Shown here: in pieces, positions 53,154 to 61,989 of the stretch
Layout of the letters: every line of letters begins with the position of its first letter
Position numbering within the stretch: the first letter of the stretch is position 1
From: Micromonospora globispora
GTDB lineage: Bacteria > Actinomycetota > Actinomycetes > Mycobacteriales > Micromonosporaceae
Reading direction: 5' to 3'
Assembly: GCF_003857015.1 (NCBI RefSeq)
Contig: NZ_QGGF01000387.1
Location: forward strand, 47,410-111,409
Length of the DNA: 64,000 bases
Notes under the pieces: generated by a model
The model's input: the letters and a program-made list of their open reading frames with translations, nothing else
Told to the model about the DNA's origin: nothing
Database searches by the model: none
Position numbers and translations under genes: made by a program

Positions 53154-53936
53154 TCATCCTCCTGAGACGCTGGTGCTGCCGAGGTTGGTGAAGTGCACCG
53201 AGACGGTGCTCCCGGGATTCAGGAAAACGGCGTCGGTCATGCCCCCGGTGAGCACGATCCAGCCGGCCTTGAGGCGGTGCCCGCGGCGGCCGAGGCCGTT
53301 CGCGGCGAGGGCGAGGGCTTCGGCCGGATGGCCCTGGACGGCCGCGCCGGTGGCGGTGTCCACGATCTCGCCGTCGACGTCGAGCAGACATGCCTCGACA
53401 GCGAGGTCGATGTCGTGCGGGGACCGCGCGACCGGGCCGATCCCGAAGCGGCCGGCGGAGGCGTTGTCGGCGACCACGTCCGGCAGCTTGAACTTGAAGT
53501 CCTGGTAGCGCGAGTCGATGACCTCGTAGCCGCCGTACACGTACTCGACGGCCTGCATCGCCCGCGCGGCCGTGACCCCCGGCCCGGCGAGATCTTCGCC
53601 GAGCACGAACACGATCTCCGGTTCGACGCGGGGGTGGATGAGGCGCGCCATCGGTGCCGGCTCACCCGCCGGCAGCACCATCGCGTCGGTGAGCCAGGCC
53701 GTCAGCGGCGCGTCGATGCCCATCCGCGTCTGCTTGGCCCGCGAGGTCAGGCCGAGCTTGACGCCGATGATCGTCTCGCCCGACGCCACCTTCCGCTCGA
53801 TCAGCCTGTCCTGGGCGAGGTAGGCCGTGGCGAGGTCGAAGTCGGGATACTCGTCGGTGATCGGCCCGCGGTCGCGGCGCTCCGCCTCCGCGGCAGACAG
53901 CTCATCGACCACTCGGTCGACCGTCCACTGCCTCAT
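53154..53936 (-). CDS. 4-oxalocrotonate decarboxylase (hydratase family)
   Basis: A 260-residue fumarylacetoacetase-fold protein. GVKLGLTSRAKQTRMGIDAP, HPRVEPEIVFVLGEDLAGPG and VIDSRYQDFKFKLPDVVADN resemble DmpH/XylI decarboxylases, particularly the YQDFKF segment. ATG at 53936 is preferred; a GTG at 53978 overlapping the hydratase stop would add 14 residues. It should remove CO2 from 2-oxohex-3-enedioate and hand 2-hydroxypentadienoate to the hydratase encoded next door, with which these enzymes form a complex. Confidence 0.85.
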   Translation of the reverse strand: MRQWTVDRVVDELSAAEAERRDRGPITDEYPDFDLATAYLAQDRLIERKVASGETIIGVKLGLTSRAKQTRMGIDAPLTAWLTDAMVLPAGEPAPMARLIHPRVEPEIVFVLGEDLAGPGVTAARAMQAVEYVYGGYEVIDSRYQDFKFKLPDVVADNASAGRFGIGPVARSPHDIDLAVEACLLDVDGEIVDTATGAAVQGHPAEALALAANGLGRRGHRLKAGWIVLTGGMTDAVFLNPGSTVSVHFTNLGSTSVSGG

Positions 53937-53974
53937 GTTGCCGGGACCGCCGGTGGTTGCGGGGACGGTTCTGG

Positions 53975-54766
53975 TCACTGGGCCACACGCTCCATCCGGG
54001 TGGTGAGGGTGCCGAGGTGGGCGAAGGTGGCCGTGACGACCGAGCCGGGCGCCAACGGGTGCGCCGCGGTCAGGGAACCGGGTATGACGACCTGCCCGGC
54101 CTCCAGCCCGACGCCGAGCCGGCCGAGGGTGTTGGCCAGCCAGGCCAGGGCGTGGATCGGAGAACCGAGCACGGCGCCGCCGGCACCGGTGCCCACCACC
54201 TGACCGTCCACCGACAGCACGCATCCGGTGAGCCGCAGGTCGAGGTCACCGAGCCGAACCGGACGGCTGCCGAGGACCACCGCCCCCGAGGAGGCGTTGT
54301 CCGCGATAGTGTCGGCCAGTGTGATGCGCCAGTCCGCGATCCTGGAGTCGATGATCTCCAGAGCGGGTAGGACATAGTCGACCGCGCTGATCGCGTCGGG
54401 GACGGTGACGCCCGGCCCGACCACGCTCGACCCCAGTACGAAGGCGATCTCCGGCTCCACCTTCGGCGAGACGAAGTCGGACATCCGCAGGGGCTGACCC
54501 TCCAGCACGATCATGTTGTCCATCAGATGGCCGTAGTCCGGCTGGTCGACGCCGAGTTGGCGTTGCATCACCCGGGCGGTGAGACCCACCTTGTGCCCCT
54601 TGATGACACGTCCGTCCGCCTTCCACCGCTCGACCTGCAGTTGCTGGATGACGTAGGCGTCCTCCGGCGTGATGCCACGGTACGTCTGGGTCAGTGGGCC
54701 GATGGGCTGGCCGCGGTAGGCGCCCAGCAGCGATTCGGCCGCGGCGCGGCGCTCAGCAGCATCCAT
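53975..54766 (-). CDS. 2-hydroxypenta-2,4-dienoate hydratase (2-keto-4-pentenoate hydratase)
   Basis: A 263-residue paralogue of mhpD. KGHKVGLTARVMQRQLGVDQ, PKVEPEIAFVLGSSVVGPG and DTIADNASSGAVVLGS are the family markers. Start at ATG 54766 with GGGAAG just upstream; longer frames lie inside the substrate-binding-protein gene. It lies eight bases after that gene, so the importer and the catabolic genes appear to form one transcript. Product is 4-hydroxy-2-oxopentanoate. Confidence 0.9.
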   Translation of the reverse strand: MDAAERRAAAESLLGAYRGQPIGPLTQTYRGITPEDAYVIQQLQVERWKADGRVIKGHKVGLTARVMQRQLGVDQPDYGHLMDNMIVLEGQPLRMSDFVSPKVEPEIAFVLGSSVVGPGVTVPDAISAVDYVLPALEIIDSRIADWRITLADTIADNASSGAVVLGSRPVRLGDLDLRLTGCVLSVDGQVVGTGAGGAVLGSPIHALAWLANTLGRLGVGLEAGQVVIPGSLTAAHPLAPGSVVTATFAHLGTLTTRMERVAQ

Positions 54767-54774
54767 GCTCTTCC

Positions 54775-55758
54775 CTACTTGCCCAGCACCATGGCGGCGA
54801 CGTCCACCGGCTTCGTGAGGGCACCGGTCTGGACCATCAGGTCGTTCCACCGCGTGAGTTGGTCGACGTCGGGCTTGCCCGCGGTCCACTTCGGCAACTC
54901 CATCGCGGCGGCCTGCTCCGGCTTGGTCTGGGAGTAGGTGGTGACGATCTGCCGGGCACGTTCGGGGTCGGCCGCGATGTAGGCGTTGGCCTTTTCGACC
55001 GCGCGCCCGAACGCCGCCGCGGTGTCCGGGTTCTTGGCGACGAACGCATCGGACATGCCGAGTCCGGAAACCGGGATTCCCTCGGCCACGCCCGAGTACG
55101 ACTTGAGCACCATGCGGCCGCCGGCGCCCGCGACGGCGGTGCGGAAGGGCTCGACCAGCCAGGCCGCGTCGACGCTGCCCTTGTCCAGCGCGGGCTTCAT
55201 GTCGGGAAAGGGCAGCTCGATGAACTTCACCGTGCCCGGGTCGACCCCCTGCTCCTTAAGGACGGCCTTGATGGTGATGTCGCCGGTGTTGTTCAGGGTG
55301 TTGACAGCGATGGTCTTGCCCGCGAGGCCGGCGGCGTCCTTGATGGATGAGGTGGCCGCCACGTACACACCGCCGGTGGTCTCGGTGGCCCGGACCCCCT
55401 CGGCCACGATGGTCACCCCGAGGTTCTGACTCTCGGCCAACAGGAACGAGGGGTACGTCGCGAAGGCGGCCTGCAGGTCTCCGGACATCAGGGCCGGCAC
55501 GGCAGCGGCGCCGCCCTGCACCGCCTGGGTCTCCACCGTGAGCCCCTCCTCCTTGAAGAAGCCCTGTTGGTTCGCGATGAACACGGCGGCGTGGTCGATG
55601 ACGGGGACGATCCCGACCTTCAGGTTTGTCGTCTCGAGCTTGCCGTCGGCCTTGGCGGCGGTGCCGGCGTCGGCACCGCCGCAGGCGGCGACCGTGGTCA
55701 GCAAGGCGACGGAGGCCAGGGCGCCCAGCAGGGGGCGTTGCAGAGCTTGATTACGCAC
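54775..55758 (-). CDS. ABC transporter substrate-binding lipoprotein (NMT1/SsuA-like)
   Basis: A 327-residue lipoprotein. Signal peptide with lipobox TTVAACGG places the lipid-modified cysteine at C26. The mature part starts KVGIVPVIDHAAVFIANQQG and carries FATYPSFLLAESQ and a DAAWLVEPFRTA segment typical of nitrate/taurine/aromatic-sulfonate binding proteins. It follows the ATPase gene after 95 bases containing a hairpin and precedes the hydratase gene. Likely captures the aromatic acid or precursor used by this cluster. Confidence 0.9.
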   Translation of the reverse strand: MRNQALQRPLLGALASVALLTTVAACGGADAGTAAKADGKLETTNLKVGIVPVIDHAAVFIANQQGFFKEEGLTVETQAVQGGAAAVPALMSGDLQAAFATYPSFLLAESQNLGVTIVAEGVRATETTGGVYVAATSSIKDAAGLAGKTIAVNTLNNTGDITIKAVLKEQGVDPGTVKFIELPFPDMKPALDKGSVDAAWLVEPFRTAVAGAGGRMVLKSYSGVAEGIPVSGLGMSDAFVAKNPDTAAAFGRAVEKANAYIAADPERARQIVTTYSQTKPEQAAAMELPKWTAGKPDVDQLTRWNDLMVQTGALTKPVDVAAMVLGK

Positions 55759-55811
55759 GTCTCTCTCCTCACGAGGGGCAATGAAGATATTGGATATAGC
55801 CGTTTTGGTTA

Positions 55812-55848
55812 GTCGCCGGCCTGCGGCAGCACTCGGCCGGGCGGCGAC
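55812..55848 (-). promoter_or_regulatory. Bulged hairpin in the ATPase-lipoprotein intergenic region
   Basis: GTCGCCGGCC (55812-55821) pairs with the downstream arm ending at 55848, with a four-base bulge. Such structures between importer genes can stabilise the lipoprotein mRNA and raise its level over the membrane components. Partial terminator action is the alternative. Confidence 0.4.
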
Positions 55849-55853
55849 GCTTC

Positions 55854-56639
55854 CTAGGACGTGACCGCGAGTTCGCTGGTGTCCGGCCGGCGGATCAGAC
55901 GGGCGACATCGCTGCGCAGGTGGATGAATTCGGGCAGTTCCTTGGTCATGATCTGGTCGCGGGGCCGCGGCAGGTCGATGTCCAGGGTGGTCAGCACGTA
56001 CGTCGGTGGCTTGGAGAGGACGACCACCCGGTCGGCCAGGTAGACGCTCTCATCGATGTCGTGGGTGACGAACAGGATGGTCATGTTGAACCGGTCGCGC
56101 ACCTGCAGCACCAGGTCCTCGAGGTCCTCGCGGGTCTGTGCGTCCACCGAGGCGAACGGCTCGTCCATCAGGAGGATCTTCGGACGGTACGCGAGCGCCC
56201 GCGCGATCGCCGCGCGTTGCTGCATGCCGCCAGACAACTGGGTCGGATACCTTCCCTCGAAGTTGGTCAGGCCGACGGCGGCCAACGACTCACCGACCCG
56301 CTCGGCGACCTCGGCCTTGCCGAGTTTGGCGGTGTGTAGGGGGAAGCGCACGTTGTCCCCGACGGTCAGCCAGGGGAAAAGCGAACCGCGGTAGTCCTGG
56401 AACACCATCGCCAGGCCGCCCGGGACGCCGGTGATCGGTTCACCGAGGAACCGAATCTGCCCACCGGTGGGGGGCATCAGACCCGCCATCGCGCGCAGCA
56501 GGGTGGTCTTACCGCAGCCGGATGGTCCGACGATGGAGACGAGTTCACCTTCGTTGACGCTGAAGCTGATGTCCTTCAACGCCAGGTGGCGGTGCGTCCC
56601 CGTCCCGTAGGCGTGCGAGAGGTTTTCGACGACGAGCAT
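55854..56639 (-). CDS. ABC transporter ATP-binding protein
   Basis: A 261-residue SsuB/TauB-type ATPase. Walker A is GPSGCGKTT near residue 39, the Q-loop is in VFQDYRGSLF, the signature is LSGGMQQRAAIARAL, Walker B is ILLMDEPFASVD and the H-loop is in FVTHDIDESVYL. It pairs with the two permeases encoded just upstream. Gap to the preceding permease gene is 16 bases. Confidence 0.95.
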   Translation of the reverse strand: MLVVENLSHAYGTGTHRHLALKDISFSVNEGELVSIVGPSGCGKTTLLRAMAGLMPPTGGQIRFLGEPITGVPGGLAMVFQDYRGSLFPWLTVGDNVRFPLHTAKLGKAEVAERVGESLAAVGLTNFEGRYPTQLSGGMQQRAAIARALAYRPKILLMDEPFASVDAQTREDLEDLVLQVRDRFNMTILFVTHDIDESVYLADRVVVLSKPPTYVLTTLDIDLPRPRDQIMTKELPEFIHLRSDVARLIRRPDTSELAVTS

Positions 56640-56655
56640 GGCGGTGCCTTCCGGG

Positions 56656-57498
56656 TCAGGAGGTCTCGTGTCCGGCGAGCCGGTGCCAGCGCAAGATGCG
56701 CCGTTCGACGACGGTGAGAACCTGGTTGAGCAGATAGCCGAGGATCGCCAGCAGCAGGATGCCCGCCCACATGTCGACCAGGGCGAAGGACCGCTGGGCC
56801 TGCACGATCCGGAACCCGATTCCGCTGGAGCTGGCGACCATCTCGGAGATCACCATGAGGATCAGACCGATTGAAAGGCTGGTCCGAATTCCCGCGAGGA
56901 TCTTCGAGGCCGCGCCCGGGAGGACGATGTGCGTCAGCCGCAGCCGCAGCGGTATGCGGAAGACGGCGCTCGTCTCGTACTTGATCGACTCGATCGAGCG
57001 GACCCCTTCGATCGTGTTCAACAGGATGGGCCACGCGGCGCCGAAGGCGATCAGAGAGACGCGCGTCTGGTCGCCGGTGCCGAAGACCACCAGGAACACC
57101 GGGATCAGCGCCGGTGGCGGGGCCGCCCGCAGGAACTGCAGGATCGGGTCGACGTAGTCGCCGAAGGCGTCACTGAGCCCGATCGCGACACCGACGACGA
57201 TCGCGAGGACCATCGCGAGCAGGAATCCGCCGAGCATCCGGGCGAGGCTGGGAAGCACGTCCTGCGCCATGCTCGTGCTGAGGATCCCCTCCCCGCTCGT
57301 CAGCCACAGCTCCGCCACCCGCCGGATAATGGTGAAGGGCGGGACCCAGTACGGCGAACTGAGGTTGACGGTCGCCAACTGCCAACTCCCGATGAGCGCG
57401 ACCAGCACGACCCACCGGAGGGCGATACGGGACAGGTACTTCGTCGACCGTACGGCGATCGATGTCCCGGAGGTGTCGGCCCGCGTCCCAGCGCTCAT
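56656..57498 (-). CDS. ABC transporter permease (SsuC/TauC type), second permease
   Basis: A 280-residue inner-membrane protein with about six helices. The EAA-type loop that contacts the ATPase is ISEMVASSSGIGFRIV with the preceding PGAASKILAGIRTSLSIGL. It lies 76 bases downstream of the other permease gene and differs from it, so the channel is probably a heterodimer. Confidence 0.92.
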   Translation of the reverse strand: MSAGTRADTSGTSIAVRSTKYLSRIALRWVVLVALIGSWQLATVNLSSPYWVPPFTIIRRVAELWLTSGEGILSTSMAQDVLPSLARMLGGFLLAMVLAIVVGVAIGLSDAFGDYVDPILQFLRAAPPPALIPVFLVVFGTGDQTRVSLIAFGAAWPILLNTIEGVRSIESIKYETSAVFRIPLRLRLTHIVLPGAASKILAGIRTSLSIGLILMVISEMVASSSGIGFRIVQAQRSFALVDMWAGILLLAILGYLLNQVLTVVERRILRWHRLAGHETS

Positions 57499-57574
57499 GC
57501 CGCCGCTCCGCTTCGCTCCGCAGCGCCATGAGACTCCACCGCACTGAACCCGACGATTCGCTCGCTGCGCTCGC

Positions 57575-58528
57575 TCATGCCGCCTTCTCCACGTGCTTCC
57601 AAGGGAACAGGCGGCGCTCGGCCGCCTGCAGGACGGAGTTCACGAGCACGCCGAGAACCCCGGCGACGACGGTGCCCGCGAACACCATCGAGGTGCTGCC
57701 ACCACCGGAGCTGATCCGCAGCACGTAGGCCCCGATCCCCGCGCTGGACCCGGCAAGCAGCTCCGCGCTGATGGTCACGATCAGGGCGATGGCGGCCGAG
57801 ATCCGGACGCCGGTGAGGATGAAGGGCGCCGCGTGCGGCAAGGCCACCCGGCGCAGGATGGCGAAGGGCGTGAGCCGGAAGGTCCGGGCGGTCTCCTTCG
57901 AGATGGGGTTGACGTCCCGGACCCCGTAGAGGGTGTTGAAGAAGATCGGCCAGACGGACGCGTAGATCGCCAGGGACGCCTTCATTTCGGTGCCCTGCCC
58001 GAACAGGAGGATGGCCAGCGGGATCAGTGCCACGGAGGGAATCGGGCGCAGGAACTCGACCACGACGCTCGACACCTCGTAGGCCACCCGGAGGGACCCC
58101 AGCACGAGGCCGAGCGGCACACCGATCGCCGTGGCAATGGCCAGCCCGATGGCCCAGGCCTCCATCGTGGCGACCACGTCGAGGAGGAACTCGGTGTTGC
58201 CGAAGAGACCCACCGTGTCCGCCAGCACCTGCGCGGCCGACGGGAGCATCGTCGTGGGTATCAGACCGGACCACGAGAGCACCTGGAGCAGGCACAGCGT
58301 GACGAGCACCCCGAGGGCGCCCCGGATGTGACCGCGGCTGATCCACCTCCGCGAACGGTCCTGCCGGACAGAGGATCGGACAGCCGCGGGGGCCGCGGCA
58401 GGGCCCGGCGGAACCGGGAGCGTCGCGGGTCCGGCCCAGGCGGTGGGTTCGTCTCGCCGGCCACCCGGGATCGCCGCACGAGCCGGGCTCCCGGCCCCGC
58501 CGTGCCGCGTAGGGGGTGTTGCGGACAC
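57575..58528 (-). CDS. ABC transporter permease (SsuC/TauC type), first permease
   Basis: A 317-residue permease and first gene of the importer operon. The N-terminal 70 residues are a Pro/Ala/Arg-rich cytosolic tail, followed by six helices. The conserved loop is LPHAAPFILTGVRISAAIAL with ISAELLAGSSAGIGAYV. I place the start at the GTG at 58528, which has GAGGAGG four bases before it, rather than at the ATG at 58585 inside the promoter. Confidence 0.9.
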   Translation of the reverse strand: MSATPPTRHGGAGSPARAAIPGGRRDEPTAWAGPATLPVPPGPAAAPAAVRSSVRQDRSRRWISRGHIRGALGVLVTLCLLQVLSWSGLIPTTMLPSAAQVLADTVGLFGNTEFLLDVVATMEAWAIGLAIATAIGVPLGLVLGSLRVAYEVSSVVVEFLRPIPSVALIPLAILLFGQGTEMKASLAIYASVWPIFFNTLYGVRDVNPISKETARTFRLTPFAILRRVALPHAAPFILTGVRISAAIALIVTISAELLAGSSAGIGAYVLRISSGGGSTSMVFAGTVVAGVLGVLVNSVLQAAERRLFPWKHVEKAA

Positions 58529-58556
58529 GTAACCTCCTCGCAACGTCGAGGAAATC

Positions 58557-58585
58557 ACCATATTCATTAGGTGGTTTACAAGCAA
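58557..58585 (-). promoter_or_regulatory. Promoter of the importer / oxalocrotonate operon
   Basis: On the minus strand TTGCTT (58585-58580), 17 bases and TATGGT (58562-58557) lie about 30 bases before the GTG start. An imperfect 12+12 inverted repeat (AACCACCTAATG / AATATGGTGATT) spans the spacer and -10, a plausible site for the neighbouring PadR-GntR regulator. Confidence 0.5.
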
Positions 58586-58644
58586 TAGCCCGAGGGTGTT
58601 TTGGGTCCGCGGTCGTCCTCGTACCCGCAGCCGTGACCGGGCCG

Positions 58645-60006
58645 CTACCAGGCGAGGGCGGGCTCGGACAGCGACATCGACACGGGAGTATGCGCCTCGA
58701 CAGCCTGCACCACCCGGTGCGGGTCGCCGGAGGCGATAGCCGCGACCAGATCGATGTGCGATTGCAGGTTGCGCTGCCAGGATTCGCGGAACTCGTCATC
58801 CGGCACGACCTCGCGAACCGCCTCCCGCGCGGCACCCAGCAGGGAGATGTAGATGGTCCGCAGCAGCCGGTTCGTCGACAACTCGGCGATGGCCTGGTGC
58901 AGATCCCAGTTCCGTCGCAGGTATTCGGCCGGATTGTCCGCGCACTCGCCCATCGCCGCGACCAACTTCTCCAGGCGGGCGATGTTGCGGCTTCGGGCGT
59001 TGCGCATGGCGCTGAGCGCGATCGGTGTCTCGAGTGCGTTGCGGATCTCGAGGGTGTCCACGACCGACAGCGCGTCGGCCCCGAGACCGAGGATGAGGTG
59101 ACTGAGCCGGATGTGGGCGGGCTGGGCCGCTACGAAGATGCCGCCGCCCGGTCCGGGCCGGGTCTCGATCAGGCCGCGGGTTTCCAGCAGCCGGATCGTC
59201 TCGTTCAGCGTCCCGACCGCCACCCCGTACCTTTGGCGCAGCTCCTCCTTGGTGCCCAGGCGCTCACCCGGGCTGACCTGCTTGCTGACGATCAGGTCGC
59301 TCAGCAGGTGGGCCACCGCCTGCGCCCGCGACATCCGCTCGTTCGGCAGTTCGGTGCGGCGATGGCCTGTCGCGGCACCGCCCGGCGTCGGCCCGTCGGC
59401 CGCTTCGGCCCGGCCGGCCCGGTTGGCGTGCGGGTCGTCGCCGAGCAGTTCGACGGCCCGCAGCGCCCAGTCGAGGCGGGCCTGAGCCTGGGCGATCTGG
59501 CCGTCGAAGACGTGCGTCTTGAGGCGCGCGATCCGTTCGTGTTCGGCCGGGTCCCGATCCTTCAGCCGCTCGCGTAACAGCGGCGTGTCCATCGCGGCCA
59601 GGGCGTCGCGGTGCTGCGACCACTCCTCGACGAGCTTGCGCTGGTGCGCGACGTACGCGTCGACCACGGCGATCGCGGCCTGCGGGTCGATCGAGTCGAA
59701 GTGCAGCGCCTGCAGCCCGAAGGCGTCCCGGGTAGGCGCCGGCGGGTGCGGCGTGGAGATCCACTCGACGAGCGCAGTCCGACCCTCGGGGGTGAGGGAG
59801 TAGACGGTGGTGGTGAGGCCGTTCTGCCCCTCCGCCTCGGTGCCGACGATCAACCCGTCGGATTCGAGCTTCTTCAGGGCGCCGTAAACCTGGCTCTGTG
59901 GCGCCGCCCAGATCCAGTTCTGCGCCCCGGCGAAGAACTGCGCCAGCGCGTACCCGTTCATCGGCCTCGCGTCCAGAACCCCGAGCAGCGCGTGCGGCAG
60001 GGACAT
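58645..60006 (-). CDS. PadR-GntR (FadR-type) fusion transcriptional regulator
   Basis: A 453-residue protein with two complete regulator modules. Residues 1-75 are a PadR winged helix (MSLPHALLGVLDARPMNGYA, QVYGALKKLESDGLI) with the VirR-like helical region to about 190 (DAYVAHQRKLVEEWSQH). Residues 220-290 are a GntR winged helix (GTKEELRQRYGVAVGTLNET, IRLLETRGLIETRPGPGGG), followed by an FCD all-helical effector domain (RRNWDLHQAIAELSTNRLLR). Start at MSLPHAL (60006) fits PadR; an ATG at 60018 is possible. It is divergent from the aldolase-dioxygenase pair and upstream of the importer operon, so it may regulate both. Confidence 0.85.
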   Translation of the reverse strand: MSLPHALLGVLDARPMNGYALAQFFAGAQNWIWAAPQSQVYGALKKLESDGLIVGTEAEGQNGLTTTVYSLTPEGRTALVEWISTPHPPAPTRDAFGLQALHFDSIDPQAAIAVVDAYVAHQRKLVEEWSQHRDALAAMDTPLLRERLKDRDPAEHERIARLKTHVFDGQIAQAQARLDWALRAVELLGDDPHANRAGRAEAADGPTPGGAATGHRRTELPNERMSRAQAVAHLLSDLIVSKQVSPGERLGTKEELRQRYGVAVGTLNETIRLLETRGLIETRPGPGGGIFVAAQPAHIRLSHLILGLGADALSVVDTLEIRNALETPIALSAMRNARSRNIARLEKLVAAMGECADNPAEYLRRNWDLHQAIAELSTNRLLRTIYISLLGAAREAVREVVPDDEFRESWQRNLQSHIDLVAAIASGDPHRVVQAVEAHTPVSMSLSEPALAW

Positions 60007-60120
60007 GCGGGACAGCATAGCGAGGACGGAGAGACCGCCAACCTCTTGACCCTCCTACACAGGAATACTCATGATTAGGGGGACCCGGCCGCCTTGGCCG
60101 TGCTGCGAGACGGAGGAATG

Positions 60121-60789
60121 GTGACCAAGCCCGACGACGACCTCGCCGAACAACTCGCCGCGGCCGGCCGCGCGCTCGCCCGGCACGGGCTGGTCAGCGC
60201 CTTCGGCCACGTGTCGGCGCGCGCGTCGGGGCACACCCTGCTGATCACGGCACCGGTCCCGCTCGCCACCATGCGCCCGCACGCCGTCCAGCCCCTCGAC
60301 CTCGACGCCGCCGACCTCGCCCCCGGCATACCTCGGGAAGCATGGATCCACCGCGCGGTCGCAGTCGCCCGCCCGAACGTCGGCGCGATCTGCCGCGCAC
60401 AGCCCCCCACGGCGACGGCCCTGGCGAGCGCCGGAGTACCGATCCGACCGCTGCACGGACAGGGCTCGTTCCTCGGGCCGGAGGTCCCCGTACACCCCAA
60501 TCCCCGCCTGGTGCGCGACGAAGACAGCGCCAAGGCCCTGGCCGGCACCCTCGGCACCGCTTCCGCGGTGATCATGCGAGGTAACGGCGCGGTGACCACC
60601 GGCGCCACGATCGGCGAGGCGGTTGCGCGCATGTGGGTGCTGGAGGCTTCCGCCGTCATGAACGCCACCGCGTCGGGCTGCGGGACACCGGTTCCGCTGA
60701 GCGAGGACGAACAACAGTCGTGGCGCGACGTCGCGCCCGAGCTTCTCCACCGGATCTGGCTGCATCTCAGCCGCGAGGAGGAATCGTGA
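60121..60789 (+). CDS. Class II aldolase/adducin-family protein, probable aromatic ring-cleavage decarboxylase
   Basis: A 222-residue protein of the class II aldolase fold. SAFGHVSARASG near the N-terminus, VPIRPLHGQGSFLG and ALAGTLGTASAVIMRGNGAV are family landmarks. The usual metal-binding HxH of the fold (VxHTHPP) reads AICRAQPPTATA, so the canonical site is lost. The family includes decarboxylases such as CmtD and PhtC, which act beside extradiol dioxygenases on carboxylated catechols or their cleavage products. GGAGG at 60112 fits the GTG at 60121 better than the ATG at 60118. Its stop overlaps the dioxygenase start. Confidence 0.78.
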   Translation: MTKPDDDLAEQLAAAGRALARHGLVSAFGHVSARASGHTLLITAPVPLATMRPHAVQPLDLDAADLAPGIPREAWIHRAVAVARPNVGAICRAQPPTATALASAGVPIRPLHGQGSFLGPEVPVHPNPRLVRDEDSAKALAGTLGTASAVIMRGNGAVTTGATIGEAVARMWVLEASAVMNATASGCGTPVPLSEDEQQSWRDVAPELLHRIWLHLSREEES

Positions 60790-61682
60790 TCGAACTCAAG
60801 GACATCGCCTACGTGCGGTCAGGTGCGGCCGACCTTCGCACGGCGGTCGACTTCGCCACCGACATCGTCGGCCTGGAACTGGTCGAGGAGTCGGACGGGA
60901 TCGCGTACCTGCGCGCGGACCAGCGGCATCACTGCCTGGCCTTCGTGGCGGGAGAGTCCGGCGTGATCAGCTCGGGTTTCACGCTGCGTGACCTGGACGC
61001 GTTGAGCGACGCGGAGACCGAACTGGAGCGGGCCGGGCTGACGGTCAAGCGCGGCTCCAAGGAGGGAGCGAAGTCGCGCCACGTCCACGAGTACCTCGCC
61101 TTCGAGGACCCGTTCGGCAACCGCGTCGACCTGGTGGTGGGCCAGACCACCACGCCGACGCCGGTCAAGTTCAACCGCACTGCCGGCATCACCGAGTTCG
61201 GCCACATGTGCCTGGACGCACCGGACGTCGACGAGGCCGGCCGGTTCTGGACGACCCACTTCAACGCCAAGGTCTCCGACTGGGTCACCGGCGCGGCGTG
61301 CCTGATGCGCATCGACCCAGTCCACCACAAGCTGGCCGTGTTCCGTGGGGACCGGCCCGGTCTGTGCCACATCAACTTCCAGGTCGAGAGCATCGACGAC
61401 GTGATGCGCAGCTGGCACTTCCTGGAGGAGAAGGGCGTCGAGATCGAGCAGGGGCCGGGACGCCACCCGCAGTCGACCGCGATCTTCCTGTACTTCAAGG
61501 GACCCGAGGGACTGACCTACGAATACTCGTACGGCGTACGGCGGATCGAGGACGACGCGGCCTGGACACCCCGCTGGTTCGACCCGGAGGGGCCGGGGGC
61601 CATCGACATGTGGCTCGGCCCGAAGGCGCGGGTCAGCACGCAGTACCAGATCCCGGCCAGGGACGACGCCACCTGGGACTGA
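60786..61682 (+). CDS. Extradiol dioxygenase, VOC fold (2,3-dihydroxybiphenyl/p-cumate dioxygenase type)
   Basis: A 298-residue two-domain VOC protein. The iron site is suggested by EFGHMCLDAPD, GLCHINFQVES and the glutamate of GLTYEYSYG. The extradiol fingerprint is recognisable from GRHPQSTA through LYFKGPEGLTYEY, with G replacing the usual acidic residue before the proline. The GTG start overlaps the aldolase-family stop (GTGA) and has GAGGAGG in front. Pairing with the decarboxylase-like gene recalls cmtC/cmtD, so a carboxylated catechol is the likely substrate. Products would enter the oxalocrotonate genes on the other strand. Confidence 0.85.
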   Translation: MIELKDIAYVRSGAADLRTAVDFATDIVGLELVEESDGIAYLRADQRHHCLAFVAGESGVISSGFTLRDLDALSDAETELERAGLTVKRGSKEGAKSRHVHEYLAFEDPFGNRVDLVVGQTTTPTPVKFNRTAGITEFGHMCLDAPDVDEAGRFWTTHFNAKVSDWVTGAACLMRIDPVHHKLAVFRGDRPGLCHINFQVESIDDVMRSWHFLEEKGVEIEQGPGRHPQSTAIFLYFKGPEGLTYEYSYGVRRIEDDAAWTPRWFDPEGPGAIDMWLGPKARVSTQYQIPARDDATWD

Positions 61683-61989
61683 ACCGGCCCGAGGTATGCG
61701 GCGGCGGCGCGGCCACTCACCGCGCCGCTGCCGCACACCGGGCAGGGCCGGGCGGGCCGCGCGGCCGGTGGTTCTGCCGGCGCAGCAGCGCGTTCTCGTG
61801 GCAAAGAACCAAGATCGGTGAGGGAATTTTGGAACCCCACAGGCTCCCACCAGGGCGGATGCCGTTTTCGGCAAGGGCAGCCCTGGCACACGACCATCTG
61901 GTCATGCTGTTCGGTCCGCGCGACGCCGGGGAGCTCGACATCATCGCCGGCATCGTCGCCACCAGCCACGCTTGCGCCTCTGGGCAAAC
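61683..61989. other. Stretch with no recognised gene
   Basis: Between the dioxygenase and a hydratase fragment. No convincing open frame, RNA gene or terminator was recognised. Confidence 0.4.
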
